In this document: positions 54,831 through 62,196 of the stretch, one piece after another | Layout of the letters: each line of letters begins with the position of its first letter | How positions within the stretch are numbered: position 1 is the stretch's first letter | Assembly (NCBI RefSeq): GCF_003096675.1 | Contig: NZ_QEKW01000003.1 | Coordinates: forward strand, 1-64,000 | Direction of reading: 5' to 3' | Length of the DNA: 64,000 nt | Origin: Actinomycetospora cinnamomea | GTDB taxonomy: Bacteria; Actinomycetota; Actinomycetes; Mycobacteriales; Pseudonocardiaceae | Notes under the pieces: generated by a model | Told to the model about the DNA's origin: nothing | The model's database searches: none | What the model saw: only the letters and a program-made list of their open reading frames with translations | Translations under genes and position numbers: made by a program

Positions 54831-55649
54831 GTGATCAAGGAGGCCGCACGACCGGGGGCTCCCGCGGACCCGGCGACCCCGTCGCCGGGTGCGGAACGGC
54901 TGGCGCCGGTCCGCGACCTGCCGGGTCTCGCCCACGCGTGCCTCCTCGACGCGTCCGGTGGGCGTGTGCTCGCCGAGATCGGGGCCGACGAGGGTGGCGC
55001 CACCGCAGCGGTGCTCGCCTGGGGCCACCGGGCCGGAGCGGTCGCGACCGACCGGGGCCGGACCCTCGAGGACCTCATCGTCACCACCGACGTCGCGTAC
55101 CACCTGGTGCGCGCGGTCGGCGGCGTCGCGGACGGTCCGTGGGTCTACCTGCGCGTGCGCCGCGACGAGGGCAACCTCGCCCTGGCACGGCGGCGGCTCG
55201 CCGCGATCACCACCGCCGCCCCGGCCGGGGCCACGCCGGCCCCCGACCCGTCCCCCGCCGTCCGGTCGAGCAGTGGTCCGGTCGGCGTCCCGTTCCCCCG
55301 GCGGACCCCGGCGGCGACCCCGGCCGTCCCGGCCGTGCCGTCGGTCCCGGCCGCACCACCGTCCCGGGCGAGCCCGCCGGCAGCGTCGCCGGCGCCCGCC
55401 CCGTGGGCCCGACCGCCGGCCGGGCGCACGACGGCCGTCCCGGTCGCCGTGCCCGCCCTGCCCGCGCCCCGCGCGCCGGCGGGTCCCGCCGCCGTCGTAG
55501 CCGCCCGGCCCCAGCCGCCGGCCGAGCCCGCACGGCTACCCACGACGATGCGCGACAGTGCCGGGGTCCTCACCCAGCGCTGGCGCACCGACCCGGAGAC
55601 GTTGCGCCGCGTGCTCGCCGGCCTGCTGCGTCTCGGACCGACCGCGTGA
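54831..55649 (+). CDS. Roadblock/LC7-like protein 1 with Pro/Ala linker
   Basis: A 272-residue protein. Residues about 20-125 have the pattern of a roadblock/LC7-like domain (GLAHACLLDASGGRVLAEIG, LEDLIVTTDVAYHLVRAVG, VYLRVRRDEGNLALARRRL), clearly parallel to the next gene product. A Pro/Ala-rich linker of about 110 residues follows, then a short helical end (DPETLRRVLAGLLRL). Roadblock proteins usually act on small GTPases; none is encoded nearby. GAAAGGG is 4 nt before the GTG at 54831. First of three related tandem genes. Confidence 0.7.
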   Translation: MIKEAARPGAPADPATPSPGAERLAPVRDLPGLAHACLLDASGGRVLAEIGADEGGATAAVLAWGHRAGAVATDRGRTLEDLIVTTDVAYHLVRAVGGVADGPWVYLRVRRDEGNLALARRRLAAITTAAPAGATPAPDPSPAVRSSSGPVGVPFPRRTPAATPAVPAVPSVPAAPPSRASPPAASPAPAPWARPPAGRTTAVPVAVPALPAPRAPAGPAAVVAARPQPPAEPARLPTTMRDSAGVLTQRWRTDPETLRRVLAGLLRLGPTA

Positions 55650-55716
55650 CGGCCGTCGCCGGTCGCCCCGCACTCCCCACCCGCTCCCCCGGAGCGACCC
55701 CGACACGGAGGAATCA

Positions 55717-56157
55717 GTGAGCGACATCGAGTACGCCCTCAACCAGGCCGCGAACATCAAGGGCGCGTTCGCCGTGGCGATCGTCGACTACGACAGCGGC
55801 ATGACCCTCGGCTCGCGCGGCGGCAGCGCCGAGTTCGACCTCGACGTGGCCGCCCCCGGCAACAGCGAGGTCGTGCGCGCGAAGTTCGACGTGATGCAGA
55901 AGCTGGGGCTGCGCGAGACGATCGAGGACATCCTCATCACGCTCGACACGCAGTACCACCTCATCCGGCCGATCTACTCGAACGGCGACGACAAGCTGTT
56001 CTTCTACCTGGTGCTCAACCGCCAGCAGGCCAACCTCGCCATGGCGCGGCGCGACCTGCGGATGATCGGCCAGCGCTTCTACCTCGACGACCCGTCCTCG
56101 GCCCCGGCCGTCCCGCCGCAGGACCAGGGCTACTACCAGCAGGTCGGGCGCCGCTGA
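55717..56157 (+). CDS. Roadblock/LC7-like protein 2
   Basis: A 146-residue single-domain protein. ALNQAANIKGAFAVAIVDYD then GMTLGSRGG opens the fold, with NSEVVRAKFDVMQKLGLRET as the central helix, TIEDILITLDTQYHLIRPIY as strands, and VLNRQQANLAMARRDLRMI as the last helix; these blocks match products 1 and 3. It is the most conserved-looking of the trio and probably the core. The C-terminal 20 residues are disordered. GTG 55717 has GGAGG 5 nt upstream. 67 nt after gene 1 and 28 nt before gene 3. Confidence 0.75.
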   Translation: MSDIEYALNQAANIKGAFAVAIVDYDSGMTLGSRGGSAEFDLDVAAPGNSEVVRAKFDVMQKLGLRETIEDILITLDTQYHLIRPIYSNGDDKLFFYLVLNRQQANLAMARRDLRMIGQRFYLDDPSSAPAVPPQDQGYYQQVGRR

Positions 56158-56185
56158 CGACGAGGAACGGACGGGGGCGGCGAGG

Positions 56186-56911
56186 GTGGGGCGTCATCGC
56201 CACCTGACGTGCGTGCGGTCGGACGGGCTGTCGGCGGTGCTCAAGCCGCTGCTCGACGACCGGCGCATCCTCGCCGCCACCCTCGTCGACGTCGGGAGCG
56301 GGCTGATCCTCGACGGCTACGCCGACGACCCCTCCCTCGCCGACCTCGAGCTCCTCGGGGCGGGCCACGCCGACCTCGTCCGCGCGTCGGACGCCCTCGG
56401 CACGGCCGACGACACCGGGCCCCGCGCCGAGCTCACCGTCGACACCGGCGACGGCCGCCACCACCTCCTGCACGCCGTGCCCGACCCGCACGGCGACCGG
56501 CTGGTGGTGGCGGTCGTCGTCCGGGGCGCCGCCCGCCACGTCGAGCGGGCCCGCCGCCGCCTGCGCCAGGTCGAGGTCGAGGCCCTCACCGCGGGCCCGA
56601 CCCTCCAGCGTCGCCCGGTGAACGGGAGCTGGGAGGTCGAGCCGACCGCGCCCGCCTCCCCCGACCCCGCCTCCCCCGGCCCCGCCTCCCCCGACCCCGC
56701 CTCGCCCGACCCCGGCGAGCACCCCGAGACCCACGACGCGCCGCCCGCGCGGCCGGTGTCGCTCGCACCGCTCTCGGCCATGTCGCCGCGAGGCCCGGCC
56801 GGCCCCACCGCGTCCCACGGTTCCCCGCCGTCGTGGACCGTGTCCTCGGTGGCCGCGCTCGGCGAGGGGCGGGCTCAGCGGTCCCCGGGCCGGACCAGCC
56901 CGCTCTCGTAG
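56186..56911 (+). CDS. Roadblock/LC7-like protein 3 with repeat-rich tail
   Basis: A 241-residue protein whose first 130 residues repeat the fold (ILAATLVDVGSGLILDGYA, LELLGAGHADLVRASDALG, RLVVAVVVRGAARHVERAR). The rest is disordered with ASPDPASPGPASPDPASPDP, encoded by a 15-bp tandem repeat at about 56651-56715. The last 37 bp overlap the convergent response-regulator gene. GTG start at 56186 with GGCGAGGG nearby. With products 1 and 2 it suggests a hetero-oligomer of roadblock subunits. Confidence 0.68.
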   Translation: MGRHRHLTCVRSDGLSAVLKPLLDDRRILAATLVDVGSGLILDGYADDPSLADLELLGAGHADLVRASDALGTADDTGPRAELTVDTGDGRHHLLHAVPDPHGDRLVVAVVVRGAARHVERARRRLRQVEVEALTAGPTLQRRPVNGSWEVEPTAPASPDPASPGPASPDPASPDPGEHPETHDAPPARPVSLAPLSAMSPRGPAGPTASHGSPPSWTVSSVAALGEGRAQRSPGRTSPLS

Positions 56912-57537
56912 GCCGCGACCACGAGTTGGGCCCGGTCCCGGGCCCCGAGCTTGGTCAGCAGCCGGCTGACGTACGTCCGCGCCGTGTCGGGGCTCAGGTG
57001 CAGCGCGGCACCGATCTCCGCGTTCGACCGTCCGGTGCCGACCTGCGCCAGAACGTCCCGCTCCCGGGGCGTGAGCCCGGCGACCCGGGCCGTGTCCGGG
57101 GCCGGCGTCCGGGCCGCCGCGGCGAGCACCCGGCGGGTCACGGACGGGGAGAGCAGCGCGTCGCCGCGCGCCACCGTGCGCACGGCCTCCCGCAGGGCCT
57201 CGGGCCCGGTGTCCTTGAGCAGGAAGCCTGCCGCGCCCGCGCGGATCGCGTCGAAGAGGTACTCGTCGTCGTCGAAGGTGGTCAGCACGACCACGTGCAC
57301 GCCGGCGAGGGCCGGGTCGGCCACGATCGCGCGGGTGGCCCGCAGACCGTCGGTGCCGGGCATGCGAACGTCCATCAGCACCACGTCCGGCCGCTCGGTC
57401 CGCACGACGGCCAGCCCCGTCGCGCCGTCCCCGGCCTCCCCGACGACCGCGAGGTCGGGCGCGCGCTCGAGCAGGGCCCGCAGGCCGGTGCGCACGAGGT
57501 GCTGGTCGTCCACGAGCACCACCCGCACCTCGCTCAC
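56875..57537 (-). CDS. NarL/FixJ-type response regulator
   Basis: A 220-residue response regulator. Receiver at residues 3-120: acidic pocket in VVLVDDQHLVRTG, phosphorylation Asp in DVVLMDVRMPG, Lys in GFLLKDTGPEAL. The LuxR-type output helix-turn-helix is LTPRERDVLAQVGTGRSNAEIG with LSPDTARTYVSRLLTKLG. It pairs with the histidine kinase gene upstream, overlapping by 4 bp (GTGA). Probable target is the divergent operon at 58850, whose promoter region has a 12-bp direct repeat. Confidence 0.94.
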   Translation of the reverse strand: MSEVRVVLVDDQHLVRTGLRALLERAPDLAVVGEAGDGATGLAVVRTERPDVVLMDVRMPGTDGLRATRAIVADPALAGVHVVVLTTFDDDEYLFDAIRAGAAGFLLKDTGPEALREAVRTVARGDALLSPSVTRRVLAAAARTPAPDTARVAGLTPRERDVLAQVGTGRSNAEIGAALHLSPDTARTYVSRLLTKLGARDRAQLVVAAYESGLVRPGDR

Positions 57538-58676
57538 GGCCGGCTCCGGCGCACCGGGAGGTGGGCGTGGACGCGGTAGCCGCCGTCCCGCGTCGTGCCG
57601 GCGTCGAGCGCGCCCCCGAGCAGCTCGACGCGCTCGGTCATGCCCCGCAGCCCGTGCCGGGCGCCCGCCGGCCCCGGTGCGGGCCCGCGCCCGTCGTCGA
57701 CGACGTCCAGGGTGAGCCCGGCGGCGTCGGCGCACACCGTGACGGTGGCCCGGCCGGCGTGGGCGTGCCGCAGGGTGTTGGTCAGCGCCTCCTGCACGAT
57801 CCGGTACGCGGTGGCGCCGGTGACCACGGGCAGGCCGTCCACCTCGCCCTCGACGTGCAGGTCGACCGGCAGGCCGCCGCCGGTGACCCGCTCGGCGAGC
57901 GCGGCGAGCCCGTCGAGTCCCGGCGCGGGTCCGCGCTCCGCCTGCCGGCGCAGGGTGCCGACGGTGGCGCGCAGCTCGGTCATCGCCCCGGCGCCGGCGG
58001 TCCGGATCGCGGCGAGCGCGGTGCGGGCGGCGGGCCCGTCCCCGTCGTCGAGCGCCTCCTGCGCCGCCGCGGACTGCACCGCGACGACCGACATCGCGTG
58101 GCCCAACGTGTCGTGCAGCTCCCGCGCGATGCGCACCCGCTCGGCCTCGACCTGCGCGGCGGCCTCACGCCGGCGCTCCTCGTCGGCCGCGGCGGCGCGC
58201 CGGGCGTACTCCGCCCGCAGCGAGCGGCGGTTGCGCACCGCGTCCCCGAGCGCGACCGCCGCGGCCACGAGCGCCGCCTCCGAGCCGAGGCCGGCGCCGA
58301 GGACGACGGCGAGGTCGTCGCCCTCGACGAGCCGGGCCGTGACCGAGACGGCGAGCAGCACCGCTCCGATGGCCGCCGCCGCGAGGGCCCGCCCGCGCTC
58401 GGCGGCGAGGTAGAGCGCGGGCGCCACCGGCGCCGCGAGCCCCATCGCGGGCAGGTCGAGCACGTAGTACAGCGCGAGGGCCACCGAGGTCGTTAGGAGG
58501 ACCGGCAGCGGCCACTGCCGGGCGAGCAGCAGCGACCCCGCGAGCACGACGGCGAACGCGGCGGCGAGCCCGACCCGGCTCGCCGGGCCGGGATCGGTGA
58601 GCACCGCGATCGCCACGAGGGCGGCGACCGCGAGGGCGAGCAGCGCCTCGACGCGGGTGGGACGGGCGATCGGCAC
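57534..58676 (-). CDS. Histidine kinase, NarL-pair type (HisKA_3)
   Basis: A 380-residue sensor kinase with about five to six N-terminal membrane helices and no large extracellular loop, suggesting it senses a membrane or small lipid-soluble signal. Phospho-acceptor His is in RIARELHDTLGHAMSVVAVQ (HisKA_3), ATP-binding N box in IVQEALTNTLRHAHAG, G box in DVVDDGRGPAPG and HGLRGMTERVELLGG. GTG 58676 has a TACGCT hexamer 8 nt upstream, fixing the start. Divergent from a three-gene membrane/cupin operon. Confidence 0.93.
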   Translation of the reverse strand: MPIARPTRVEALLALAVAALVAIAVLTDPGPASRVGLAAAFAVVLAGSLLLARQWPLPVLLTTSVALALYYVLDLPAMGLAAPVAPALYLAAERGRALAAAAIGAVLLAVSVTARLVEGDDLAVVLGAGLGSEAALVAAAVALGDAVRNRRSLRAEYARRAAAADEERRREAAAQVEAERVRIARELHDTLGHAMSVVAVQSAAAQEALDDGDGPAARTALAAIRTAGAGAMTELRATVGTLRRQAERGPAPGLDGLAALAERVTGGGLPVDLHVEGEVDGLPVVTGATAYRIVQEALTNTLRHAHAGRATVTVCADAAGLTLDVVDDGRGPAPGPAGARHGLRGMTERVELLGGALDAGTTRDGGYRVHAHLPVRRSRP

Positions 58677-58684
58677 CCTGCCGG

Positions 58685-58690
58685 AGCGTA
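58685..58690 (-). promoter_or_regulatory. -10-like hexamer for the histidine kinase gene
   Basis: TACGCT on the minus strand, 8 nt before the GTG at 58676; leaderless geometry. Confidence 0.42.
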
Positions 58691-58714
58691 GGCCCGCGGC
58701 GGCCCGCGCACCGC

Positions 58715-58759
58715 CGTCGAGAGGCGTGCGTCGCGGGCGACGGCGTACGTCGAGAGGCG
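58715..58759. promoter_or_regulatory. Direct repeat CGTCGAGAGGCG, two copies 33 bp apart
   Basis: The 12-mer occurs at 58715-58726 and 58748-58759 in the 173-nt gap between the kinase gene and the membrane/cupin operon. Spacing is about three helical turns. This is the expected place for binding by the adjacent response regulator. Confidence 0.52.
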
Positions 58760-58806
58760 ACACCGGCCCGCGCCGCGACGCGGCAGACCGGCGCACGGCC
58801 CGCTCC

Positions 58807-58812
58807 TAGCGT
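58807..58812 (+). promoter_or_regulatory. Candidate -10 box of the membrane/cupin operon
   Basis: TAGCGT, 37 nt before the ATG at 58850 and downstream of the direct repeats. A CCAGGAGG ribosome site precedes the ATG. Confidence 0.4.
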
Positions 58813-58849
58813 CCGGGGCCGACCGAACCGCACCGCCAGGAGGCCCGCG

Positions 58850-59386
58850 ATGTCCCGCGCCACGCTCACCACGGCCGCGCTCGCCGCGACCGTGTGGACG
58901 ACCATGATCTCGTTCGGCGGCATCGCCGCCGAGACCGTGATCCTCTACCCGAACATCTTCGCCGACGCCCCGGCGTCGCTGGAGCGAGCCCGCGACTTCC
59001 TCGTCGTCTCCGGGCCGAGCGACTACTACCCGCCGCTCGGCGCGGCGACGGTCCTGACGCTGCTCGCCGCCACCGTCCTCACGTGGCGGGAGCCGCGCCT
59101 GCGTTGGTGGGCCGCCGCCGCGGCCGCGGTCTTCGTCGTCTGCGAGTTCCTCTTCTCCGCCGCCTTCTTCTGGCCCCGCAACGAGATCATGTTCGTCGAC
59201 CCGCTCGGGGCGCACTCGCCCGCGTACCTGCGGGAGGTCGCTGCGGAGTTCGTCGCCGGGCACGGGGTGCGCCTCGTCGGGAGCGCCGTGACCGCGGGGC
59301 TGGCGTTCGTCGCCCTGTGGCGCCGGCTCCGGTCCACCGCCGCGGCGCACCCCGGGGCCGCTCAGCGTCTCGAGGCCGCCCGATGA
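58850..59386 (+). CDS. Four-helix membrane protein (DUF1772-like)
   Basis: A 178-residue membrane protein with four hydrophobic segments: residues 5-27, 62-78, 86-110 and 140-158. The first helix TVWTTMISFGGIAAETVILYPNIF and FFWPRNEIMF recall DUF1772-type proteins, but I hold this only as likely. ATG at 58850 has GGAGG 6 nt upstream. It overlaps the next gene by 4 bp. The divergent two-component system probably controls it. Confidence 0.75.
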   Translation: MSRATLTTAALAATVWTTMISFGGIAAETVILYPNIFADAPASLERARDFLVVSGPSDYYPPLGAATVLTLLAATVLTWREPRLRWWAAAAAAVFVVCEFLFSAAFFWPRNEIMFVDPLGAHSPAYLREVAAEFVAGHGVRLVGSAVTAGLAFVALWRRLRSTAAAHPGAAQRLEAAR

Positions 59387-59850
59387 GCGGCGACCGGACC
59401 CTCGGGTTCTCCTGGCCGGTGCTGATCGCGCTCGCCGCCCTGGCCGCCGTGCGCATCCCCCTGCACGACCTCGGGACCGTCGAGGAGGGCACCGCGCTCG
59501 CCGCGGTGCTCGTGGTCGTCCCGCCCGCGTGCTGGGTCGGCGTCGTGTTCTGGCGCCGTCCCCCGCACCCGTTCGGGACCGTCGTGGTGATCGGCGCCCT
59601 GTACGGAGTGTTCCTCGCCGCCGGTCACCAGCTGTTCTGGGACGCCGCCTTCGCCGGTGCGGCGCCGGCCCTGGGCGGCCGCCTCGCCGGGACCGACCCG
59701 GCCACCACCGAGGTCGTCCTGCGGGTGGCGACCGCGGCGTCGAGCCTGGTCACCGGCACACTCGTGGGCGTGGTCGCCGGCGCGGTCGCCGCAGTGCTGT
59801 GCCGCGTCGTGCCCGAGCGTCCGTCGAGCCCCTCGGAGAACCCGCGATGA
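59383..59850 (+). CDS. Four-helix membrane protein
   Basis: A 155-residue membrane protein with helices at about 10-25, 37-55, 65-83 and 115-142 (SSLVTGTLVGVVAGAVAAVL). No family recognised. The ATG overlaps the preceding stop (ATGA) and the next gene overlaps its stop in the same way, so three genes are translated as a chain. Confidence 0.7.
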   Translation: MSGDRTLGFSWPVLIALAALAAVRIPLHDLGTVEEGTALAAVLVVVPPACWVGVVFWRRPPHPFGTVVVIGALYGVFLAAGHQLFWDAAFAGAAPALGGRLAGTDPATTEVVLRVATAASSLVTGTLVGVVAGAVAAVLCRVVPERPSSPSENPR

Positions 59851-60329
59851 CCGAGCACCCCGTGCTCCACCTGCCCACGGGCGAGACCGTCACGATCCTG
59901 CGGTCGGGCCGGGACGGGGGCGGCACCTTCGAGATCGAGGGGGTGCTCCCGCCCGGTCTCGCGGGGCCACCGCGGCACCGCCATCGGACGCAGACCGAGA
60001 CGTTCACGGTGCTGGAGGGACGCCTCCGCGTGGTGGTCGGACGCGAGGCCCGCGTGCTGCGCCCCGGCGAGACCGCCGTCGTCCCCCCGACGGTGGCGCA
60101 CGGCTTCGCCAACCCCTTCGACGAGCCCGCCCGCATCCGCGCGACCGAGGAGCCCGCCGGACCGCTCGAGGACCAGTTCCGGGCGCTCGCGCGGGCCGGC
60201 CGGATGCCGCCGCTGCGCGAGCTCGCGGCGATCAACGTCCGCCACGGCCTCCCGTTCGCCCTCGCCGGCGTCCCCGAGGCGGTGCAGCGTCCGGTGTGGC
60301 GGCTGCTGGCCCGGCTGCACCGCGGGTGA
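59847..60329 (+). CDS. Cupin domain protein
   Basis: A 160-residue single-domain cupin. Cupin motif 1 is RHRHRTQTETFTVLEGRLRV with metal-binding His and Glu, and motif 2 is PGETAVVPPTVAHGFANP with the second His. The C-terminal 55 residues are helical (EDQFRALARAGRMPPL, RPVWRLLARL). Metal-dependent oxygenase, isomerase or binding roles are all possible. ATG overlaps the previous stop by 4 bp. It converges on egtD with 8 nt between stops. Confidence 0.85.
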   Translation: MTEHPVLHLPTGETVTILRSGRDGGGTFEIEGVLPPGLAGPPRHRHRTQTETFTVLEGRLRVVVGREARVLRPGETAVVPPTVAHGFANPFDEPARIRATEEPAGPLEDQFRALARAGRMPPLRELAAINVRHGLPFALAGVPEAVQRPVWRLLARLHRG

Positions 60330-60337
60330 GGCGGGCG

Positions 60338-61309
60338 TCAGCGACGGCAGGCCAGCGACAGGGCGAAGCGGCCCTGCGGGTCGGTGAACCAGCCGTCGTG
60401 GGAGAACCCGGCGGCGTCCAGCTCGCCGCGGATGCCCTCGCGGGTGAACTTCGTGGAGATCTCGGTGCGCATCTCCTCGGCCGCGGCGAAGTCGACCTCC
60501 AGGTCGAGCTCGGGCACGCGCACCCGCATCGCCCGCCGCGCCCGCAGGCGCATCTCGATGCGGCTCGACTGCGGCACCCACACCGCCAGGTGGTCGAAGC
60601 CCGAGCGGTCGAAGTCGGCGCCGAGCACCCGGTTGAGCACCGCGAGGACGTTGAGGTCGAAGGCGGCGGTCACGCCGTCCCGGTCGTCGTAGGCCGCGAC
60701 CAGCGTCGCCTCGTCCTTGACCAGGTCGGTGCCGACGAGGAACGCCTCCCCCGGGTCCAGCGCGTCGGCCAGCGCCGCGAGGAACACCTGGCGGTCGCCG
60801 GGCTCGAAGTTCCCCAGCGTCCCGCCGAGCAGCGCCACCAGCCGGCGCCCGTCGCGCGGCACGCTTCGCAGGTCACGGGTGAAGTCGGCGACGACGCCGT
60901 GGACGTCGAGCCCCGGGTAGGCCTCGACCAGGCCCGGCACCGCCTCCTCGAGCGCCGACGGCGAGACGTCCACGGGCACGTAACGACGCAGCGTGCCCGC
61001 GCGGTGCAGCGCGTCGAGCAGCACCGGGGTCTTCGACGAGGACCCCGAGCCCAGCTCGACGAGCGTGTCGGCGGCCGCGGCGCGGGCGATCGTGTCGGCG
61101 TGCTCGGCGAGGGCCTCGCGCTCGGCGGTGAAGGGGTAGTACTCCGGCAGCGCGGTGATCTGCTCGAACAGCTCGCTCCCCCGGGCGTCGTAGAGCCACT
61201 GCGGGGACAGCACCTTCGGGGTCGCGGTCAGACCGCGGCGGGCGTCGGCGCGGAGCGCGGCGTCGGCGTCGTCGGCGGTGAGGTGTACGTCGAGCGCGGG
61301 CAGGCTCAT
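60338..61309 (-). CDS. egtD: L-histidine N-alpha-methyltransferase EgtD
   Basis: A 323-residue enzyme that trimethylates histidine to hercynine with SAM, the first committed step of ergothioneine synthesis. TPKVLSPQWLYDARGSELFEQI and LPEYYPFTAEREAL are the histidine-pocket blocks, LVELGSGSSSKTPVLLDAL is the SAM motif I, and PVDVSPSALEEA post-I. Usual length is about 321. The ATG at 61309 matches the family start (LPALDVHLT); an upstream GTG at 61342 is in frame. It follows egtC by 52 nt. No EgtE-like PLP lyase gene follows. Confidence 0.95.
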   Translation of the reverse strand: MSLPALDVHLTADDADAALRADARRGLTATPKVLSPQWLYDARGSELFEQITALPEYYPFTAEREALAEHADTIARAAAADTLVELGSGSSSKTPVLLDALHRAGTLRRYVPVDVSPSALEEAVPGLVEAYPGLDVHGVVADFTRDLRSVPRDGRRLVALLGGTLGNFEPGDRQVFLAALADALDPGEAFLVGTDLVKDEATLVAAYDDRDGVTAAFDLNVLAVLNRVLGADFDRSGFDHLAVWVPQSSRIEMRLRARRAMRVRVPELDLEVDFAAAEEMRTEISTKFTREGIRGELDAAGFSHDGWFTDPQGRFALSLACRR

Positions 61310-61361
61310 CGGTGTCGGTTCACGTCCTGGGGGTCGGGACACGCTTCTCGCGTGCCGGCGT

Positions 61362-62195
61362 TCACGGCAGCGGGAACGGGCCGTGCGGCGAGAGGGCCGT
61401 GACGGTCACGGCCGGTGGGTCGTGCGGGCCGCCGGGGCGGGCGACGAGCAGGGACCCGTCGGGCACCGCGGTCCACGCGGCGTCGTCGTCGAGGGGCTCG
61501 GAGGCGACGGTGACGGCCCCGTCGGCGTGGGTGCGGTACGACAGGGCGTGGTCCACGGCCGTGGCCACGACCTGCGCGCCGTCGGAGAGCAGCAGGTTCA
61601 GCCGCGACGCGGGGGCGGCGGCGAGGGCCTCGGTGACGACGCCGGCGACCGCGTCGGCGGCGTCCTTGCCCGCCGCGATGCGGGCGCGCACCAGTGCCCA
61701 GAGCAGCGCGGAGTCGGTGGCCGCCTCGAGGGTCAGCAGGTCGAGGGCGGGGAGGGTCGCGGCCAGGTCGGCCACGCTGTGCGGCCAGCCCCGGACCACC
61801 CCGTTGTGGCTGAACAGCCACGTCGACCCGCCCGCCTCGCCACGGAACGGCGCGCACGCCGCCGTCGACACGGGCATGCCCACGGTCGCCGAGCGCACCG
61901 CGGCCACCAGCGCGGTGGTCTCCACCGCCCGCGCGAGGTCGAGGAACGACGCGTCGGTCCACATCGGGTCGTCGCGGCGGTACAGCACCGGCTCCCCACG
62001 TGCGTGATCTTCTGAGCTATAGCTCAGAAGATCACGCACGTACCAGCCGACGCCGAACCCGTCGGCGTTGACGGTGCCGCCGCCACGCATGTCCGAAGGG
62101 GCGTAGCTCTGCACCAGCAACGAGTGCGGCGGCTCGGTCACGACCGCGGCGAGCGTGACCGGCGTCGGGCCCAGGTGGGCCAGGTGGCGGCACAC
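61362..62195 (-). CDS. egtC: Ergothioneine biosynthesis amidohydrolase EgtC with palindromic insert
   Basis: A 277-residue class II glutamine-amidotransferase-type hydrolase that removes the gamma-glutamyl group from hercynyl-gamma-glutamyl-cysteine sulfoxide. The N-terminal nucleophile Cys2 is in MCRHLAHLG; VQSYAPSD, NADGFGVGW, AAVRSATVGMP and FSHNGVVRGW are family blocks. Residues 53-67 (VRDLLSYSSEDHARG) are encoded by a palindrome identical to one at 19454 and are absent from the EgtC sequences I know, where NADGxGVGW is followed closely by the RR..PxW.D segment. Reading frame is kept. GTG 62195 starts 1 nt after the egtB stop. Confidence 0.92.
   Translation of the reverse strand: MCRHLAHLGPTPVTLAAVVTEPPHSLLVQSYAPSDMRGGGTVNADGFGVGWYVRDLLSYSSEDHARGEPVLYRRDDPMWTDASFLDLARAVETTALVAAVRSATVGMPVSTAACAPFRGEAGGSTWLFSHNGVVRGWPHSVADLAATLPALDLLTLEAATDSALLWALVRARIAAGKDAADAVAGVVTEALAAAPASRLNLLLSDGAQVVATAVDHALSYRTHADGAVTVASEPLDDDAAWTAVPDGSLLVARPGGPHDPPAVTVTALSPHGPFPLP
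61998..62041. repeat. 44-bp perfect palindrome inside egtC
   Basis: Positions 61998-62019 and 62020-62041 are exact reverse complements. Together with four flanking bases (61994-61997) it is identical over 48 bp to 19454-19501, in the same orientation relative to the host gene. Of its three reading phases only one is open, and egtC uses that one. Confidence 0.9.
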
Positions 62196-62196
62196 G

